From positions 323,609 to 387,608 of the forward strand of contig JANPWX010000118.1 in the NCBI GenBank assembly GCA_024734555.1: DNA of 64,000 bases, in the 5' to 3' direction. Both the position numbers and the translations under genes were made by a program. Of the stretch, positions 59,901 to 64,000 are shown in pieces. A model generated the notes under the pieces. That model worked only from the letters and a program-made list of their open reading frames with translations, did not search any database and had not been told where the DNA came from. The DNA is from Trochalopteron elliotii. Its lineage: Eukaryota > Chordata > Aves > Passeriformes > Leiothrichidae. Within the stretch, counting starts at the first letter, position 1. Every line of letters starts with the position of its first letter.

Positions 59901-62900
59901 TACAGCAAAGGCTAAATCCTTCCAAATTGCTCCCTGTTGGAGAGCTCTCTCCTCCTCCATCTCTCTGTGGGCACACACAATTTGTGCATCACCATGAACT
60001 TTTGTGCCTCAGCAGGGATGATCGATAGTAACCTCTCCACTGGCAGATAACAGCTCCTTTCTAAGATCAGCATTACCCATCAGGCTTACTCACACCAAAC
60101 AGATATACCACACAGCTTGTTTGCACATCAGCCTCCAGAGACACTTACAGGCCTTCCCTGATTTCTGGGCAAACAAGAACAGACTCCAAACCCACCATTT
60201 TACTGCTCTGAACAGACTATGTGAGCATTTTAGTGGCATTCATGTGCACACCTATGACCCCTGTCCTCTCTAGCCTGTTAAGATGTGTCCATGCAGTTTG
60301 TTATGCTCATTCCAGGTGACTGGTACAGTCAGATACCAACATCCCATTAAGCAGGACAGTTTTATATTTCTCTGTGTATCTCCTGCTGAAAACATATAGG
60401 ACTAATCTTGTTAAGGAAGCCTGGCTTTTGACAGGGGATTATTGCCACCTAGATCATCTGCTGACTCCAAGCCAGGACCAAATTAGTTGTTTAATTACAA
60501 CTTTGGAGCTATTTCAAGGAAGAGAAATGACGTATAAGACTGAAGTTCAGCTACTCTGTCAAAGTGAAACTGCAGGCTGAACAATTACAAGATAGAAACA
60601 AATCAAGGCATAGAAGAAATCTTCTGGCAATCTCCAAATTATGAGTATTTCCACACTTCTGTAAAATTGGGTGTACCTGAGTAAAAACTATTTGATCTTA
60701 GAACCCAAACAATGAGACAGTCTTCAGAAGCATCAAAGAGTCAAGAAAAAAAACATAACCTCAACTGTACAAATGGAAAAGTCAGACCTACTGTGGCTCT
60801 AAAGTCAATACATGTATTCAAATTATTCCTCTAAGTAATTTCAGATCAGCCAATGGATTTGAGTTTTAATGAAGAAAGGATTAAGGGCCCAAAAGTTTCT
60901 GAAGAAGTTTCCAGAAGTGTGTGAACTAAGTCAGTTGGCCCACAACACCTCAGCTCTTAGTGTGAAAATCAGATTGTGTTTGGTATAATCAGAGAGGATA
61001 AAGGGTGGGTAATCACATTAAGAGTTTAGTTTTTCAAAGGCAGTAACTGCCAGAAACATGCTACAATATTTACTTCCCAACACTCTTGGCCTGGGTAGAA
61101 TCCCTTGACTGCAACAAAGATGCATTTTGTCAAAAATTCTTAGTAACACCCAGCATTAAGCTGTTACAGTACAAAAAAAGCTGTTGCCAGACAGCAGATC
61201 ATTAGCCTCACACTGCCTTTGTGCACATCAGCACTAATGCCTTAGAAACAGCTATTCAGGAGAGAATGGCCAGGACAAAAGAAAGACAAAAAACATTTAT
61301 GCATCTATGCCTGCTTCTTCTGAGAAATTCTCCCACCTCAGCCATGAAACTCCTACCTATGCAGGCACCTTGGACTACATGAAGAGGCCACTGTGTGCAA
61401 CTCATGAACACTTCAGCTTCATAAATCTTCAACCTTTGGGTCACAGAGCTGCTGATTTAACTCCTCTGTACAGAGGAATTCCTGGCCAGAGGGATGCATC
61501 TTTCCCCCATGCCTCAGGGCATGATCAGATTCATGCCAACACTGAGCTGAGCAAAGCAACACTTGGTGACACCTCTGCTCAACTGGCAGCAGCCTTGGCA
61601 GATAAGATTCACTCAAGTCTTGACTAACCAGGATTCCTCCCTGCTGTCCTTCCCTGCAGTTTGTAGGGGATTAAAACCACACTGCACTGTTCCAAGCCAA
61701 CCCACCAGGTACATGAAATCTTCCAAGAGATCTACCCCGATACACTCACGGTATCTCACCTGCAGTGAGGTTTTGCCACATCTCAGAGGTGTTAAAATGA
61801 ACGGCCTCTAAAGGCAGGCACACCCACCCATCGAGTCCTAATTATCACTGTTCTATTTATTAATTACCCTCCACTCATTACAGTTAAGGAGTTTCCACAC
61901 GCCAAAAGGCTGAAGTGGTGGAACTCTACTCCCAAGCACAGCATCACTGGATTCCAGCAGACAGCAACTCCCTGCAATTTTCTAATACAGTCCCATTTGA
62001 TCCAATTAAAATTACTGTGCCACCAACATTTAAAATCCCAGTTCTCCAAGCAGTTTGTGGGATGGCCTTCTCTCCACTGCATTTTATTTTCAATAAGAAA
62101 TCTGACTTGTCCTAAATTTAAACTTGCTCTAATTTCCATATCAGTTGAAAGAAGTACTATTGAAATAGTGATGATACCCAGAAGCATTATCAGTGAGAAT
62201 TATCTCCTTGAGTCACTGGCACCAGGGTTCTGGATCTTGTACTCACATCATGATAAACTACTTTAGCTTTTTGCTTAATCTGTCTCAGAAAGAGAAAGGA
62301 AACAAGATGCAGTTTCATCTTTAACCTCCTTATCACCAGGCTGGAGTGTGGTACAGCATAAACCAGGAATTACAGAGGGTCACAGAGTCCACAGGCAAAA
62401 CCACTCACAGTGCCACACAACTGTCCCTGCAACCCAAGGGACAGGGCATGGAGCAGTGATCCTTCCACAAAGCCAACATAACCTTTAGGGTGACCACAGA
62501 ACAAATGAACACAGACACAGCTGTTTATTGTCCAGTTTGCTGGTGGCCAAGGTTGAGTCTGAATAAAAGGGAGCTGTCCTGACATGAACTGAATCCCAGA
62601 GCAGCAGAGAATCATTCCCTGTGGCATCCTACCTCCCTCTGTTTGTCAGGTGGACACACCACCTTAGCTTGGTGTGTTAAAGACCATTTCCTTCCATCTT
62701 CACAAGTCACATACTTAAAAGGTTGTAAAGGAAGTGAGATGAAGTCCCAGAAAAAGCATTTACCAGGATTACTCAAAAGTGTTGCCAGGAGGCATTTGCA
62801 CCATTTACAGCATTAATGAATCTCTTCCTCCCATGACAATTAATCACTGTTTTAGATCCCTGCAAACACTGCAGTGCACAGCTCCTAAGAGAAAGCTCTA

Positions 62901-63216
62901 CAGGACAGCACCCCAAACAACCCACTCCTGCTGAAGGGGTGCAGCTGGGACACAGGGAGCACCACCTTTAGCCCTCCCAGAGACAGAAAAACAGAAATGA
63001 AACAGCAAAGAGGCAGAGCCAGGAGTAGAAAGGACACCTTAAAGGAGACCACGTGCCAGAGATGCAACCAGTGCTGAGCCACTGAGTCTCACCATTGCTT
63101 GTGTTTTGAAAGGACCTCTCACTCTCAGGTCTCCTCTCTCTTTCCTCATTCTCAGGGGTCTTGCAGGTTGCAGTGGAGCCAGACTGGCGTTTCCTGACAC
63201 AGTCATCACCTGCCAT
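41974..63216 (-). CDS. SOAT1: Sterol O-acyltransferase 1 (ACAT1), complete, 15 coding exons, 551 aa
   Basis: ER multipass MBOAT enzyme that esterifies cholesterol with long-chain acyl-CoA. Coding exons (minus): 63093-63216, 55717-55775, 51813-51961, 51655-51714, 51230-51337, 49250-49532, 48094-48172, 47377-47458, 46682-46727, 45463-45592, 44980-45077, 44404-44502, 43768-43903, 42847-42992, 41974-42030. All junctions are GT-AG and the frame closes exactly to TGA at 41974-41976. The start ATG (63216) lies just inside an exon with acceptor near 63223-63228. Residues about 42-105 match the cytosolic tetramerisation segment. The signature FYKDWWN is at about 404-410, Asn422 is in WNVVVHDW, and the catalytic His461 is in AAVHEY. 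Cys529 and Cys547 correspond to the mammalian luminal disulphide pair. The last residues (SCHTKM) differ from the mammalian tail. Length is near the human 550 aa. The 5' UTR exon(s) and 3' UTR end were not resolved. Domain assignments come from family knowledge; the exons are read directly. Confidence 0.97.
52660..53038 (+). mobile_element. CR1 LINE 3' fragment, plus orientation, in a SOAT1 intron
   Basis: It reads in CR1 sense orientation: 'gaccteacagc'-type start at about 52690 (gacctcacagc), 'gtgacaggacaagggacagt', 'gttaggaaaaattcttccct', 'ctggatgaggctctgagcag' and the terminal 'tttcatgatccca'. The end is close to the typical CR1 3' terminus. It lies within the 3.8-kb SOAT1 intron between coding exons 2 and 3. 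Confidence 0.88.
55776..63092 (-). other. SOAT1: SOAT1 first coding intron (7.3 kb)
   Basis: Bounded by donor ATG|GTGAGA at 63092 and acceptor CCTTAG at 55776. I see no exon, repeat family or RNA gene in it. Confidence 0.85.
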
Positions 63217-63222
63217 GGTTAC

Positions 63223-64000
63223 CTAGCTAGAGCAGAAAAGGAGAGAAATAATTAATGACAAAAACCTCATCTACTGTTCAACAGTATATTTACATAGCCT
63301 TTTTAATATTGAAGTCAGACTTGCTTCCCTTTGTTATGAATTCAGAGCAAGGACAGAGGAAATTCAGCACACACTTGAATTAGTCATTTACTGCTGATCA
63401 CACTTCCTTTCCCTTACTACAAACAGTACAGGAACAAAGTAACCAAGTAAGTTCCCCTACTGTGACCAAAACATCTCCCCACACCACCCTCTTTTCCCTA
63501 CAGACTTTATAACTACTTAAAATAGCTTAAGCTTTAAAATTTAAAAAAAAATTAAAATAACTAAATCTTTAACATTACAAAAATTACAACTCTTTCTGAC
63601 AGCCAGGTGGACGTCAAGACTTGTCTCCTGTGAGATGTGGCAGGTTTACTTTGTGGAACCACCAGCAACATTTGACCTGAGCCCAGCCCCTTCCTTGTCA
63701 AGTTCTCAGCTGCTGCTGCAGCAGCAGCTTCCTCAATGGATCCTTGCCTTCTGCTTGGCCAGACAATGGCTGCATTGCAAACCAAGGGAAAACAGGAAGA
63801 GAATCAGGTTTGAACTACAGCAGTGTCAATGACAAAGGTCACTGCTGGGGACAGAGCTGCCAGCAGGGAGCACCTGGAGCACCACATGCAGGATGACAAC
63901 AAAATCCTCAGCTAATGAGAAGTGGACAAGGAGACTCTAATTTGGTCACAAAGTGCTATCCCAGAACACTCTCCATAAAACTCCAAAGAATCTCTTGGAG
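63223..64000. other. Upstream of the SOAT1 initiator exon
   Basis: Minus-strand sequence before the initiator exon is intronic in character (polypyrimidine acceptor). The SOAT1 promoter and non-coding first exon are not visible and probably lie beyond the window edge. Confidence 0.6.

Noticed and set aside
1..64000. Prokaryotic-style systems, CRISPR arrays, integrated viral genes, tRNA/rRNA genes
   Set aside because: No regular spaced repeats, no viral gene sets and no cloverleaf sequence were noticed. The content is explained by vertebrate genes and CR1 fragments.

Overview
The window is vertebrate genomic DNA, almost certainly from a bird. It has intron-rich genes with canonical GT-AG junctions, no prokaryotic gene organisation, at least seven fragments of CR1-type LINEs (the characteristic avian/reptilian retrotransposon), and the gene order TDRD5 - NPHS2 - AXDND1 - SOAT1. 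That order is the conserved neighbourhood known from human 1q25, here in the reverse orientation. A 368-base run of N (15572-15939) is an assembly gap in a GC-rich island.

Layout from left to right. Bases 1-4905 hold no exon I can place firmly. TDRD5 (Tudor domain-containing 5, a germ-granule/piRNA-pathway protein) runs on the minus strand from about 15.26 kb down to at least 4.9 kb. I can read two LOTUS domains, an acidic 10-residue repeat, a candidate third LOTUS segment and a complete Tudor domain spread over several exons. A CpG-rich island with the gap (about 15.4-16.06 kb) lies at its 5' end. NPHS2 (podocin) is complete on the plus strand from 18481 to 24158: 8 exons, 382 codons, every splice phase consistent. 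Between 24.2 and about 38 kb, where synteny predicts AXDND1 on the minus strand, I find only a few exon-like segments (26930-29300), one of which appears to change reading frame. SOAT1 (sterol O-acyltransferase 1, ACAT1) is complete on the minus strand: 15 coding exons from 63216 down to 41974, 551 codons, all phases consistent and catalytic residues present.

The genes are neighbours by ancestry and are not a functional operon: SOAT1 makes cholesteryl esters in the ER, podocin scaffolds cholesterol-rich membrane at the kidney slit diaphragm, and TDRD5 and AXDND1 are germline/axoneme-associated. I saw no CRISPR array, integrated virus, tRNA/rRNA gene or novel gene system. The observations most worth checking are an in-frame stop just before a consensus donor in TDRD5, a possible third LOTUS segment that runs into a CR1 insertion, the frame-hopping AXDND1 exon, retention of podocin in a lineage reported to lack nephrin, and small tandem or direct repeats.
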